Below, piece by piece: positions 37,020 to 57,530 of a DNA stretch of 64,000 nucleotides (position 1 is its first letter; every line of letters starts with the position of its first letter). The stretch is taken from NCBI RefSeq assembly GCF_900963305.1, contig NC_042515.1:4324377-4388376 (forward strand). The letters run 5' to 3'. This DNA comes from Echeneis naucrates. Lineage: Eukaryota; Chordata; Actinopteri; Carangiformes; Echeneidae. The notes below the pieces were generated by a model. The model made no database searches. It had not been told where the DNA came from and saw only the letters and a program-made list of their open reading frames with translations. A program made the translations under genes and the position numbers.

Positions 37020-37115
37020 TGAGTCCATTCATCTTCTACCGCATTTCCGTTTCCGGGTCACGTGGGGTGCTGGAGCCAATCCCAGCTCACTCTGGTTGAG
37101 CATGTCGGCACGGTC
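37020..37115 (+). repeat. Dispersed fish repeat fragment
   Basis: 'ccattcatcttctaccgca' followed by a block ending 'ggagccaatcccagctcac' is a well-known fish interspersed-repeat phrase. It is a short fragment; the family was not searched. Confidence 0.5.
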
Positions 37116-37140
37116 AGAGAAATAGCGCAAATGTATGCGG

Positions 37141-37570
37141 CAGCTCGAGCAGCTCGGTGGCGCAGTGGTAACGTTGGCGTCCCGCACATAGGAGTAACGG
37201 GTTCGATTCCCGGCTAGGTTAGGCTATGTGAGTGTAATAATGAATAATGATGTATGTAATGAATGTATGATGTAATGTAACCCCGGGGTTAAGTGATATG
37301 ATGTACTGTAAGTATCTATATGTGATGTAAATGTAATGTTAACACTGTGTATGATCTAATGTATGTAATGTACTGTACAGGACGCGGTTCGATTCCCGGT
37401 GTGGGCACCTGAACATGTCTACGGAGTTAATTGGTTATGAGTGATGGACTGGGCTAAGGCAGATACCCACCCAGGACCTAGGCCGAACCAGACCAGACCG
37501 GTGACGGCACCCCTCCAGGAACGGACCAAGACTAGACCGGAGACAGGACGCTTCCAGAGACTAGACCAGT
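37141..37570 (+). mobile_element. tRNA-derived SINE-like element
   Basis: A pol III A-box-like 'ggtggcgcagtgg' (about 37156-37168) and a B box GGTTCGATTCC (37200-37210) form a tRNA-like head, followed by a low-complexity ATG/TAATG-rich stretch and a second B box (37386-37396). The tail with 'gaaccagaccagaccgg' near 37485 recurs inverted at about 40100-40135. It does not fold as an intact tRNA by eye. Confidence 0.55.
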
Positions 37571-38025
37571 AAATTATGGAGGAAAAGGGAACATGTGAAA
37601 ATATACGACTGTTTTAATGATAGATTATGTAATATTTGAGTTACATAAGCTTCTTACTCGTTTTCTTCCTAATTGTAACCCTCCTGTAACTATTTCATGG
37701 ACCTGTTGTGGTGCTTCATGAATTTCATCTGTCAAACTCACTCTTCGAACTTTGACCCCCCCCCCAAACAAATGGTTTGGCCACCGATCCTTCGCTAAGC
37801 CCCGCCCCCCTTGGTTACTGTTGCTATGCTAGCCTGTTCTCTGTTGTCTGAAGTTCGGTAGGAAAATGTCCGGTCAGCATCAGTCCGGTGATCAGAAAGG
37901 AAAAGAAAGAAGAATGCGAAAATAAAGGGTTGAGAATTTTTCAATTCAAATACTTGACGGTGAATTTGGGACGAGAAACTTAAAGCAAGGTAAGAAACAG
38001 GGCTGTTAGCTTGTAACGTAAGATA
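37475..38025 (+). repeat. Left arm of a long imperfect inverted repeat (hAT-like start)
   Basis: Pairs with 39585-40145 on the other strand. The shared text includes 'gaactttgacccccc', 'taagccccgccccc', 'gaagttcggtaggaaaatg' and 'aaggtaagaaacagggctg'. An ATG near 37867 opens MSGQHQSGDQKGKERRMRK and then stops; this resembles the start of fish hAT-type (TTF/ZMYM-like) transposases. The family call is from memory. Confidence 0.55.
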
Positions 38026-38403
38026 ACTGGCCAGCTTCAATGCTAGTGCTAACGTCCATTAGCCTAGCTTGTATTAAAGCCCGACACAAAACGTTATCTT
38101 TGAGTTTGGGAGTTCCATCAGAAAGGAAGACAAAGAGGAGAGTACTGCTGTTGTTGTCAGTGATTTCCACAGAAGACATCCAAATTCTGGCTACAAGCTA
38201 ATGTGTGTTCCACATTTCCATATTCTTAACTGGAACACGTACAAACGTGCCACGGTGTATAATCCTCATCCTACCTGGATTATTTCTCCATAACGATCAG
38301 ATCATTCTATATCATACATCGTGGCCGTATTATTACCTGGTGTACACAACACACACCGGTCCTTGTGTGTGTTGTGTCTGAAGCGTACGGGGGTTTTCAA
38401 ATA

Positions 38404-39195
38404 ACGGGGGGGGGGTATTCCAGGTAGGAGGTTCAACAAACTCTGAGTTGACCATGACAACCGAGAAAAAAAAGATCCAGTTATTTCAACCCAATTGAGT
38501 TGGAGGTCTTAATGCATGCCTGTGGAGAGGATGAGCACGTTTCACCATAAATGTAACACCGCTGCAGCAGGAGAAAAAAATACTACCCGATTCAATGCGT
38601 AAATTTGGATGAACTCTTCGATTGATTTTACATTTAAGAACGTGCCTTACAGTCATAAATATAAATGGGAATAAAATCTGATTTTCATTTAGGTGCAGTC
38701 CATCAGGTTAGAAGCGTACTTGTAAGCAGTAAAAAATGAAATCTCAAAACATCATTCAAAAAGGTGAGGGATATTTTGCTGGGCTATGATTGTACCTCAT
38801 TTTGATTTTAATTTAATTAAATTTTTTTTTTATTCACTTAAGGTATTAAAGTAAATATTAATTTAAACCCCCAACAAAATGTTCTAACGTCATCTCATTT
38901 AATAGCCCACTGAGTAGATGAACACATCATACAATGTTTACCGATTTTTATTGAAGTAATTCCAAAAGTGACGATGTGTACATGAAGGAAATAAAATCTA
39001 CTAATAAAAAAAAAAAAGAAAAGAGATTAACATTTGAATTCTGTTGAGCCAACAGAAAAAAGGCAGAGGCCCGAAACACAAGTGGAGCTGCCACCTCTGA
39101 CAGAGGCTGAGGAGCTGAGGGCATCCCGGGATCACCTCCAGGACACAAGGGGCTACATCAGATGTAAGTATAAACTGTCTTTTAAAAAATAAAAC

Positions 39196-39227
<32 letters not shown>

Positions 39228-39577
39228 GTTTTATATATAAAAATATAAAACACTTCTTGCATATAAAATATCACCCCCCCTCCAACAGTTGTGAATGGTG
39301 TCATCTGCCTTGTAAAGAAAATGACCGTTTGCAAAAAAAAAAAACAACTTAACGCCATGCATAAAATTTGCTGTGATGTGAGCACACGTCCACGGTGTGT
39401 GAGGTTGGTGGCTATGTTCACAGAGTCTGTTACCATGGTGATTCAGATACCCCTCTTTCTGGAACAGAAAGCAACTCAGAGTTTCCCTCATCTCAGGGTT
39501 AACATACTCAGTTTCCCTCATCTCAGGGTTAACATACTCAGAATTTTCACATAACCCGCTTTCTGGAACACCCCTCA
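38404..39577. mobile_element. PIF/Harbinger-type element, non-autonomous, nested in the inverted repeat
   Basis: Left end 'gggtattccaggtaggagg' (about 38412) and right end 'cccgctttctggaacaccc' (39556-39574) are inverted versions of the known fish Harbinger terminal repeat. The right end carries a 30-bp direct duplication starting 'gtttccctcatctcaggg' (39480-39539). The interior has only a short remnant (about 39050-39170) and no transposase frame. It sits between the two hAT-like arms, so it inserted later. Confidence 0.6.
39198..39250. repeat. (TA)n-rich microsatellite
   Basis: TA/TATG run inside the Harbinger-type element. Confidence 0.8.
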
Positions 39578-39584
39578 GGTCAGT

Positions 39585-39836
39585 TAGCTTATGTTACAAG
39601 CTAACAGCCCTGTTTCTTACCTTGCTCTACGTTTGTCGTCCCAAATTCATCGTCACCACCTTTTTAAAAATATTTGTTTATTAAATGTCTTATCCCTTTA
39701 TTTTCTTATCCATCTTTCTTTTCCTTTGTGATCACCGGACTGATGCTGACCGGACATTTTCCTACCGAACTTCAGCCTGGCATAGCAACAGTAACCAAAG
39801 GGGGCGGGGCTTAGAGAAGGATGGGGGCCCAAACCA

Positions 39837-39875
<39 letters not shown>

Positions 39876-39940
39876 TTGGGGGGTCAAAGTTCAAAGAGTG
39901 TAAAGAGATAAAATTTATGTAGTACTGCAACAGGACCATG

Positions 39941-39976
<36 letters not shown>

Positions 39977-40145
39977 TTTTTTACATTTAATTAACTGGTA
40001 TATTAATATAATCTATAATTAATCCATAAATAATTCAGTGGGTGATTCGGTCTGTTTTTTCCTGTCCGGTCTGGTCCTGTCTGCAGTCGGGTGTCATCAC
40101 AGGTCTAGTCTGGTCTGGTTTGGCCTAGGTTCGCCTTGTGCAATA
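39585..40145 (-). repeat. Right arm of the long imperfect inverted repeat
   Basis: Reverse complement of 37475-38025 with indels, including the same MSGQHQSG start in reverse. It is interrupted by a (TG)n run (39838-39873) and an (AT)n run (39943-39972) absent from the left arm. Confidence 0.55.
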
Positions 40146-41130
40146 TTTTTAAAAAAGAAGGAGAGAGTAAATTTCAATGACCATGTTAACAATCATTAAT
40201 AGATTACCTGAGGTTTGCTAATAAAAGAAACTTGGCCATATATCATTTCAGGACGTCCAAAAATTGTACTCCAAATAACAAAACCTAGTTATTGCTGTCT
40301 TACAAGAGGTTGCGACATTTTGCTGCTCAATTTTATCAATCAATGTTGTTTTAGTGAGACATGTGCATGCTGTAAAGGTCATCCTGTGTTATGAAATACA
40401 TTTACAGGTTCACCTGATGCCACCTGGGATGTGTTCCAGTTCCCTGCACTAACAATTGGTGTAGATAATACAAGAATAGATAGATTGAAGTATGACAGAT
40501 AAAAAAAAATGGGACGAGCAGATTTTTTTTGTTGTTTTTTTTTTTTTTTTCTGTGATTGTTTTAATGCGCATCACTTGGCTTGAAGAGATACATTCATTT
40601 TGACACATTTTTCAAAGAACAAGGCCTTCATTGAAGGGATGGGTGCTGTCACTCGCAGAGTGATAAAGCAGCACGTTTGTCTTTAAAAAAATTTTGTTCA
40701 TACAAAAACTTTGTCTGCCAAAAATGCAGAAAGATACTGAAATATAAAGATACATCATAACATTTGATGACATTTCAGCCAGAGGAATGTGAATATCACA
40801 TATAAATATTAAACACGTTCAACATGAACAAGAAAATGGGTATACTTCAGTAATACCAACAATATATAGACATTCCCACAAAGAACTAGTATTTCTACTC
40901 GACAGAGTAGCTCACAAATATGTGACTACTTTTGCATCACAAAATAGCAGCCAACCTGTTGTCTGCAAATATCACCGAAACAATGATTCAAATCTTCTTA
41001 GAAGTAAATAAAATTAAACAGTGCAGCATCAGATGCAATGACTCTTCAAAAATGAGATGACCACGGGAGTACAAGCACAGCACTTGTAGAAAGGAAGGAA
41101 GGAAAGCTTCACTTGGAGACAGTCCTTATG
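40146..41130 (-). other. 3' flank and probable 3' UTR of her4 E
   Basis: Downstream of gene E on the minus strand. No AATAAA is seen close by; an ATTAAA (40561-40566, minus) is the best candidate signal. Two TGTGAT hexamers on the minus strand lie at 40795-40800 and 40936-40941. The dense hairpin series of the other copies is not evident here. Confidence 0.4.
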
Positions 41131-41134
41131 GTGT

Positions 41135-41731
41135 CTACCACGGCCTCCAGAGGGAGTTGTGGACTGGACTCTTCTGTTTGATGATGCTGGTCTGGACTGT
41201 GGAGCTCAGGAGAGAGAAGTCAGCCTCAGTCAGGTTCTTATCAGAGGAAGACTGCAGCTTGTTGACGTGGTTCATGAGTCTTCTCTGGGACTGTTTCTTC
41301 ACCTCCTCCTTGGACAGGAAGTGTGCCACCTCTTGGACACATCTAGAGTAGCCCTGATCGACAGCTGTTGAGTCTACAGCTTGTTTCAGCTGCTTCAGTC
41401 GTCTCAAGAAGGAAACTGTCATCTCCAGGATGTCTGCTTTCTCCAGCTTGGAGTCTGGCTGCTGTTTGAGGAACTCTGGACCCAGGAGAGACTTGAGCTG
41501 CTCAATGCTGCTGTTGATTCGCTCTCTGCGTAACTTCTCCACCAGAGGCTTTCTGAGCTGTAGAGAGGAGAACAAAGTCATGAGTAAACTTATTCTGCTG
41601 TATAAAGTCAGCAGTTAAAGAAGAACCCTTTTGATAAATCGTGTTTCAGTTTTGAATCTCCAATTCACCTTGTGGGTCAGAGTCAGATGCTCCTGAGAGT
41701 TGCTCATTGCTGCAGTGGTTGTAGGTGCCAT
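41135..41731 (-). CDS. her4/Hes5-like bHLH-Orange repressor copy E (full-length type)
   Basis: Exon 1 is 41669-41731 and exon 2 is 41135-41557, giving 161 aa. The first 69 residues match the other copies, including LRKPLVEKLRRERIN and KLEKADILEM. Then it keeps SFLRRLKQLKQ and an Orange-type segment with GYSRCVQEVAHFL, missing from the five plus-strand copies, before rejoining RRLMNHVNKLQSS and ending LWRPW. Length is close to human HES5 (166 aa). As in the short copies only one intron is present. It is the only copy on the minus strand, divergent from F with 3.2 kb between start codons. It probably shows the ancestral form. The intron has an in-frame stop. Confidence 0.92.
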
Positions 41732-41797
41732 AGCTGGATCTGTGTGCTGTAGAGGTCTCTGTAGAGAGAATGTGATCTCTGCTGGCTTCATCCCTCC

Positions 41798-41872
41798 TAT
41801 TTATAGTCCCACATCTCCATATGAATGTGTGGGTCTTGGTCTGGCTGGAGTTTCTCACAGTCTCAGCCAATC
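41798..41872 (-). promoter_or_regulatory. Core promoter of her4 E
   Basis: TATAAATA on the minus strand (41798-41805) and CCAAT on the plus strand near 41868-41872, mirroring the other copies. Confidence 0.8.
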
Positions 41873-42634
41873 AGAGAGCTTGTTGAGACAATGAAGGATG
41901 CAGCACAGTGAATAGTGTTATTGCCTCAGGGATAATAGTTAAATCTCAGGGGAGCAGGTGGAGGACTGGGGTGGGGGGATCTGGGAAAGTGGTGACCCTG
42001 TAGAGAGAGCAGATCTGCTGCCTGATGTTGGGATCAATGACTCTGACTGGGAACAGGCTCATTACCCCATCACATGTGGGAGAATGATATCATAAATATT
42101 TCACATTTTCATTTCCCTGAACAAGAATTTATTCATTTCATTTTTATATAAAGCAAACCGATTACATTTAACATATTGAGTCTAAGTCTAACACTGTGTA
42201 ACAGGTGAAAAACATCCTTCTTTCGTTTTAACCAGGTTTTCAGTCCGTGTTAGTGCATTTACAGGTAAACTATGAGAAAGTAATATTGAACAACACACTT
42301 TTGCAAAACAACTTCAGGGATGGTTTAATCGTCTCTGAAAGTGTGACTGGAGCTGCAAGTTCACTGCACCAAAACCAGGGCCTGATCAATGCAGGAATGG
42401 ACTCCCCGTTATTCCTCACATCAAAATGAACTGTCTGGAATGCAGAAGAACAAACTGAATCTAAAGCAGGGGGAGAAACAGGAGCTTTTGAATGTTCATT
42501 AATCCTCAGCATGACAGAATTCCTCATAGACGTTTACAAAAGCCTGGTAATGACGGTCCCGATGACAGGAATTTCCATTCAGGGGCGGTGAGACAAAACT
42601 CGTAAACTGACTCCATAATTAATGTGATGTGCAA

Positions 42635-42770
42635 CCAGACACACTTCTTTTGTTCTTGAAGTCAGTGAATGGACAGAGTGTGGGAAACCAGAGAAAACTC
42701 ACTCACAGAGCCCTGTGGGACAATAGAAGCAGACCAGACAAAGATGTCTGCGAGTGGGAGGAGGAATTTT
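42635..42770 (+). promoter_or_regulatory. alpha4 block between her4 E and F
   Basis: Core GTGGGAA at 42680-42686 followed by 'actcactcacagagccctg', as in alpha1-3; the second half has diverged. Confidence 0.5.
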
Positions 42771-43791
42771 ACTACTGAATTTTAAATGTTTGCACTGATG
42801 TTATACACTCAATATAAGCATATTAAGATAATATGTGTTAGTTTTTCAGTTTCAAAAATGTATAAATGACACATTGGACAATCTAATAGATGTGTATCAC
42901 TTGTTGACAGAAACTTAATGATATTTCAAGCGATAAACAAAATGGTTAATAAGCGTGATTGTCCTTTTTAATGTTGATTAGTGCAAAAATGCATTTTACT
43001 CTCAATGACAACTGCAAAGTTCGAAACATTTTAGAATGGAGGAAGTTAGTTGTTCCATTTAACATGTATAAAAATAAATACTAATTTTAATCCAAATTGT
43101 TGTATATGCCCCACACTGAAAATGTTCCAGCAGCATGGAGTAAAAAAGGGTTAAAGGTAGAAAGAAGGGAAAAGCACTAAATAATAAGTTTGGGAAATAG
43201 GGGTTATTTACAGTTATATGTGGGTTACATATGTTATATATGGTACATGTATATACATGCACTTATGCATGTGTGTTGAAAATGGTTAAATATGCAGCTT
43301 ACAATGCTAATACATATATAATAGAGCATGTAAATGCAAGTATACTGTAGTGTGTGTCAAAAACTAATAAATATTTTAAAATCCATATAATGAATCATTC
43401 TTGAACATAAATCAATTCAAAGATACAATATGTTTTAAAGCTGACCGTAAATATCAACATAAATCCTTTAATAAATGTTCATTTGTTGCCTATAAAGTGA
43501 CAGGGTTTAAATTAAATCACCAAATTCTTCTTCTTTTTTTTTTTTTAGTTCTGCACCTACATACATTCAGTAAATTGCTCATTAGGATACACCCCCAGTC
43601 AAAATATTTAGTTTACCTCTCAGCTCTCTTCTCCTAATTGAGGGCGTCCAAACAGCAAACTGAACCCCCCGGGGGACAAGAGCTGGGAGCTGCTTGTGTG
43701 GAGATGAATTAGCATTTAACAAGGCACATGTTTATTGTTGAGTGTGTGTGTGTGTGTGTGTGTGTTTGGGGTGGGGGTGATGTAAATGGGC

Positions 43792-43900
43792 AGAGTGTGG
43801 GAAAGCTCAGAGAGCCAAATCACAGTTCAGTGTGATTAGCATCCTCAACCCCACCAGCACCTGACTATTCTCCAAAGGGAGTTGGCACACTTCACAGGAA
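43792..43900 (+). promoter_or_regulatory. beta5 block upstream of her4 F
   Basis: 'gagtgtgggaaagctcag' (core 43797-43803) through 'gttggcacacttcacagg'; 1.15 kb before the copy F start codon, matching the beta spacing of B-D. Confidence 0.55.
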
Positions 43901-44811
43901 GATTTCTTCTTCTCCTTTATTCCTGTATTTCTTTCACTGTCTGGCTCTTGCTGGTGCCAGATGACTAATTTTTGCCAGCCTAATTTCCTGTCTGTATAAC
44001 AGGTCATCACTTCAATTTGAGCCTTTTTATTTATTCCATTGATGGGTGCCAAACTGTCAGGGCCTTTACAACAGAGGTTATCACCACTTTGTTTTGACTC
44101 GTGTAGAGACACACTTATACTTTTATATAAATTCCATGCCTTTAAATAAACCACCAAATTAACTGACTATTTGACAAGTAAAAAGATCTCACAGTGGAGA
44201 ATAACTGAAAAGAAGTTGCATTTATTATCTAATAAAAAAACAACTTGGACTTAAACATTGGAAAACACACTCCAAATAGTGTGGCAAATAATATTAGCAA
44301 AATAAAACAGTAGCTGACTTTCTTTCACCGATTGAACTGCATTGATCAGAGCTCATAACATTCAGTGTGGGAAAGCCTGACTAATTCTTTACTCAGTTGA
44401 ACAACACAGCACATGAGAGGAGGCTTCCATTTTACCTTTGTTATTTTACATCCCGCTGGGATAATTGTGTTCCTCATTATATAGAGTACTCTGACTGTAC
44501 ATATACAGTAATGTTACATTTCTTTGATTTCAGTTTGATTATTAAAATAAAACAATTCTCCTAATGCATGGCGGCGTTGGGACTGTTGTCACACACAGTC
44601 TTGTGTGTGATGGGATGATTGGCGTGTGCTCAGTCAAAGTCATTGATCCCAGCATCAGGCAGCAGATCTGCTCTCTCTACAGGGTCACCACTTTCCCAGA
44701 TTCACACAGAGCTCAGAGTCTCTCCATCACCCCCCCAGTCCTCCACCTGTTCCCCTGAGATCTAACTATTGTCCCCCGGGCATACGTCCAATTGTCTCAT
44801 CAAGTTATCTG

Positions 44812-44885
44812 ATTGGCTGAGACTGTGAGAAACTCCAACCAGACCAAGACCCACACATTCATATGGAGATGTGGGACTATAAATA
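44812..44885 (+). promoter_or_regulatory. Core promoter of her4 F
   Basis: Inverted CCAAT (ATTGG, about 44812-44816) and TATAAATA (44878-44885), as in the other copies. Upstream identity with A-D breaks between the CCGGGCATA text and the CCAAT box. Confidence 0.8.
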
Positions 44886-44951
44886 GGAGGGATGAAGCCA
44901 GCAGAGATCACATTCTCTCTACAGAGACCTCTACAGCACACAGATCCAGCT

Positions 44952-45443
44952 ATGGCACCTACAACCACTGCAGCAATGAGCAACTCTCAGGAGCATCTGA
45001 CTCCGACCCACAAGGTGAATTGGAGATTCAAAACCGAAACATGATTTATCAAAAGGGTTCTTCTTTTACTGCTGACTTTATACAGCAGAATAAGTTTACT
45101 CATGACTTTGTTCTCCTCTCTACAGCTCAGAAAGCCTCTGGTGGAGAAGTTACGCAGAGAGCGAATCAACAGCAGCATTGAGCAGCTCAAGTCTCTCCTG
45201 GGTCCAGAGTTCCTCAAACAGCAGCCAGACTCCAAGCTGGAGAAAGCAGACATCCTGGAGATGACAGTTTGCTTCCTGACACAGCTGCAGCAGCAGAATC
45301 TACAGCAGAGAAGACTCCTGAACCACGTCAACAAGCTGCAGTCTTCCTCTGATAAGAACCTGACTGAGGCTGACTTCTCTCTCCAGACCAGCATCACCAA
45401 AGACCAGAGTCCAGTCCACAGCGCCCCCTGGAGGCCGTGGTAG
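44952..45443 (+). CDS. her4/Hes5-like bHLH repressor copy F, Orange-less
   Basis: Exon 1 is 44952-45014 and exon 2 is 45126-45443, giving the same 126-aa bHLH-WRPW protein as A-D, with only silent changes noticed (for example 'ctctctccagacc'). It lies 9.8 kb beyond gene G, past the transposon island and the inverted copy E, so its match to A-D suggests ongoing gene conversion or a recent move. The 3' UTR departs from the A-C text at about 45494 but still ends with the GTGATG/CATCAC stem-loop. pank4 follows in the same direction, 1.4 kb on. Confidence 0.92.
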
Positions 45444-45979
45444 ACCCCTACAGACTGGACTCACTACCAGACAAACTCAGACCATGTTGGTCAAAAGTTA
45501 TTATCAGATCACTTCGAAATTTAAATTAATTGCCTGAGCAAAGTGCCTTTATTTGTCTTAAAGTCCAATTGGACTGATAAATTGTTTCCTTCTTTTTGAG
45601 AAGGACAGCACTGTATTTTATGAATAACAGATATTTTTCCAATTGATTTGTCAGTTTGTTCAGAAATTGGCATCATTGGTCAGTATTACCGTACCTGTCT
45701 TATGTCCCTGTGGTCCAGTGTGTTGAGATCAGTCCAGTGACAGGAGATGGCACATATTAACTACTGTGTATGTATATTTTACACTGTAAAAGAACATTGA
45801 CCCATATTGGGTCTTGAAGTAATTTCTTTTATGATCAACATGTTTTGCTAAGTCAGTAGTATAAACGTAAATCTCATGTTCTTATATTGAAACAGAGTTT
45901 GTGCACTGTTTTTCTTGGACAAAATGATTCTGTCTTTTGTGAAGATATTGAAGCTCTTTATTTCACTAAGGCTTTTATT

Positions 45980-45994
45980 GTGATGTATCATCAC
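45980..45994 (+). other. Terminal 3' UTR stem-loop of her4 F
   Basis: GTGATG-tat-CATCAC, the same as in copies A-C, in a UTR that otherwise differs from theirs. A palindromic AGTCCAATTGGACT lies upstream near 45563. Confidence 0.55.
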
Positions 45995-46055
45995 TACTAC
46001 TGCCTCCACTGAGGTACAAAAACATAATGCCAACCATTTATTCTTTTTGAATGAA

Positions 46056-46061
46056 AATAAA
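46056..46061 (+). terminator. Polyadenylation signal of her4 F
   Basis: AATAAA in 'gaatgaaaataaaaaaca', 62 nt after the terminal stem-loop. Confidence 0.65.
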
Positions 46062-46800
46062 AAACACCAAATGCATCTTTAACTGTGTGATTTCCTTCTT
46101 TCCTCTGAATTTAATGAGCAGTAAAGGAAAAGGCTTCATCTGTACTCAGGTACAGTCCAGAGATGCCATCATTTATTGAGCTGCATATACATTTTCCTCC
46201 CTCAGTCTGTAGTCACTGCAGCATCCTCCATTGGAGGTCACTTCATATTTCTGTTGTAACCTTCAGTGGCTAGTTTCTACATGCGTCCTTCAACACATAT
46301 CTACATGGCATTTGATGCATTACCTGCCTAATGTAATGCTGTAACAGCTGGACCTCTCATATGGAGTTTGTCTTTTTTCTTTCTTCATGTTTAAGTTGGT
46401 GAAATCTACACTGTCTGACAATATTACAAATATAAACATGATATGATAGTCCTGCTCAGTCTTTACTTCACACTCTGCGATTATTTGTAGGCCAACATTT
46501 TCAATCAAAGCTGAAAAGTAATTCATAATTGTTTGTGTGTATTTCGACTGCCATGCCACCTTTATTCCAATCAGGTCAGCTTAATTTAGAGAACTTTCTA
46601 TATTACATAATACATCAAAGCAGCAGCACAAACGTCTGTTTGATACAGTTTAAATGAAAACTCTGACTAATCCTCGCACTGCCATTGATTGGAATCGTTG
46701 TATATTATATATACATTTATAAATTCAGCACATACTTGAAATAAAAACCGTAAAGGGTTAAATGTGTGTGCGACAACGCCCACCCTTTGTTGGACCGTAC
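46062..46800. other. Intergenic between her4 F and pank4
   Basis: AT-rich, no gene or RNA recognised. The last 70 bases before the pank4 start form its promoter. Confidence 0.5.
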
Positions 46801-46810
46801 GTGAAAGCCG

Positions 46811-46842
46811 ATTGGCTAGCCCAGAGCAGCGTGCTGACGTCA
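46811..46842 (+). promoter_or_regulatory. pank4 promoter: inverted CCAAT and CRE palindrome
   Basis: ATTGG at 46811-46815 and TGACGTCA at 46835-46842, 32 nt before the start codon, in a GC-richer TATA-less stretch. This fits a housekeeping promoter. Confidence 0.6.
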
Positions 46843-46873
46843 CGCAGTGCGTGGCGTCAAGTCATCGCCGACC

Positions 46874-56792
<9,919 letters not shown>

Positions 56793-57530
56793 GCGAAGTG
56801 GCGCTTATGTGTCAGCTGCACGGGGAAGGGGGTGGGGGTTAGCTGGAGCTATGAATGTAAGGATGGCGATTGATTACTGCCACTGTGTGAGTGATTGATA
56901 AATGTAAAGCTGATTGTAACATTGTGGCAGGTTTTTTTTTTAAAGTTATCATTTACAGGGACATTTTACATTTTATTTTAAAACACTATTGATTTCAGTA
57001 CAAGTTTTGCAAAGAGAATTATCATTGCCTTCTTGCAAATCTCTGTCCGTTATCCTGTACAATCACTTGGTTTGCTCTCATTCCTCCCCACTGATCTCAT
57101 TCAGCACCTGCCGTTTGATGTTCATCACCTGCTGGGTTCAGTAATGTGTACCTGCTCTAACGACAGATGAGACGTGCAGGAAAATGAATCAGAAGCAAAC
57201 GTTTATTTTAAAGAAAATCTGCGTCAGTCACCAAAATGCTGCCAACACATGACGCCGTGGACCCATATGGACTTGAGTTTCCTTGGTGTGTGTGGGTGTT
57301 TGTGTGTTCGACATCTGCAGCTTTCAGTGGCAACCCATTTTAGAAAAAGTGCATTTGACGTGCCTTGAGGTTGACGTGAGGAAAGCATTGTTCACTGGAA
57401 CTGCTTTGCAGACAAAGCTACACAAATACCTGCTTTTGTTTTCCAGCAGTGTTGCACCTTCAACTAAGAAAAAGGCATACATTTCCTGTTTTCCATGACT
57501 GCACTGACAAAATTGACTTTATGAATTAAA
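56793..57530 (+). other. pank4 3' UTR
   Basis: No coding sequence is supported. An ATTAAA at 57525-57530 in 'tatgaattaaaccattg' is the first reasonable polyadenylation signal; transcripts may run on toward 58.2 kb. Confidence 0.5.

Larger units (their letters stand above)
41873..44800. other. Shared divergent regulatory region between her4 E and F
   Basis: No gene is supported. It holds an inverted copy of the proximal her4 upstream text (to about 42090), alpha4 (42635-42770), a (GT)n run (43741-43765), beta5 (43792-43900) and a further GTGGGAA at 44367-44373. These blocks may serve either gene. The gamma block with CACGTG seen at A-D was not found here. Confidence 0.55.

Noticed and set aside
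37141-37240. A true tRNA gene
   Set aside because: A and B boxes are present, but I could not form a full cloverleaf and the sequence continues as a repeat-rich SINE-like body with a second B box.
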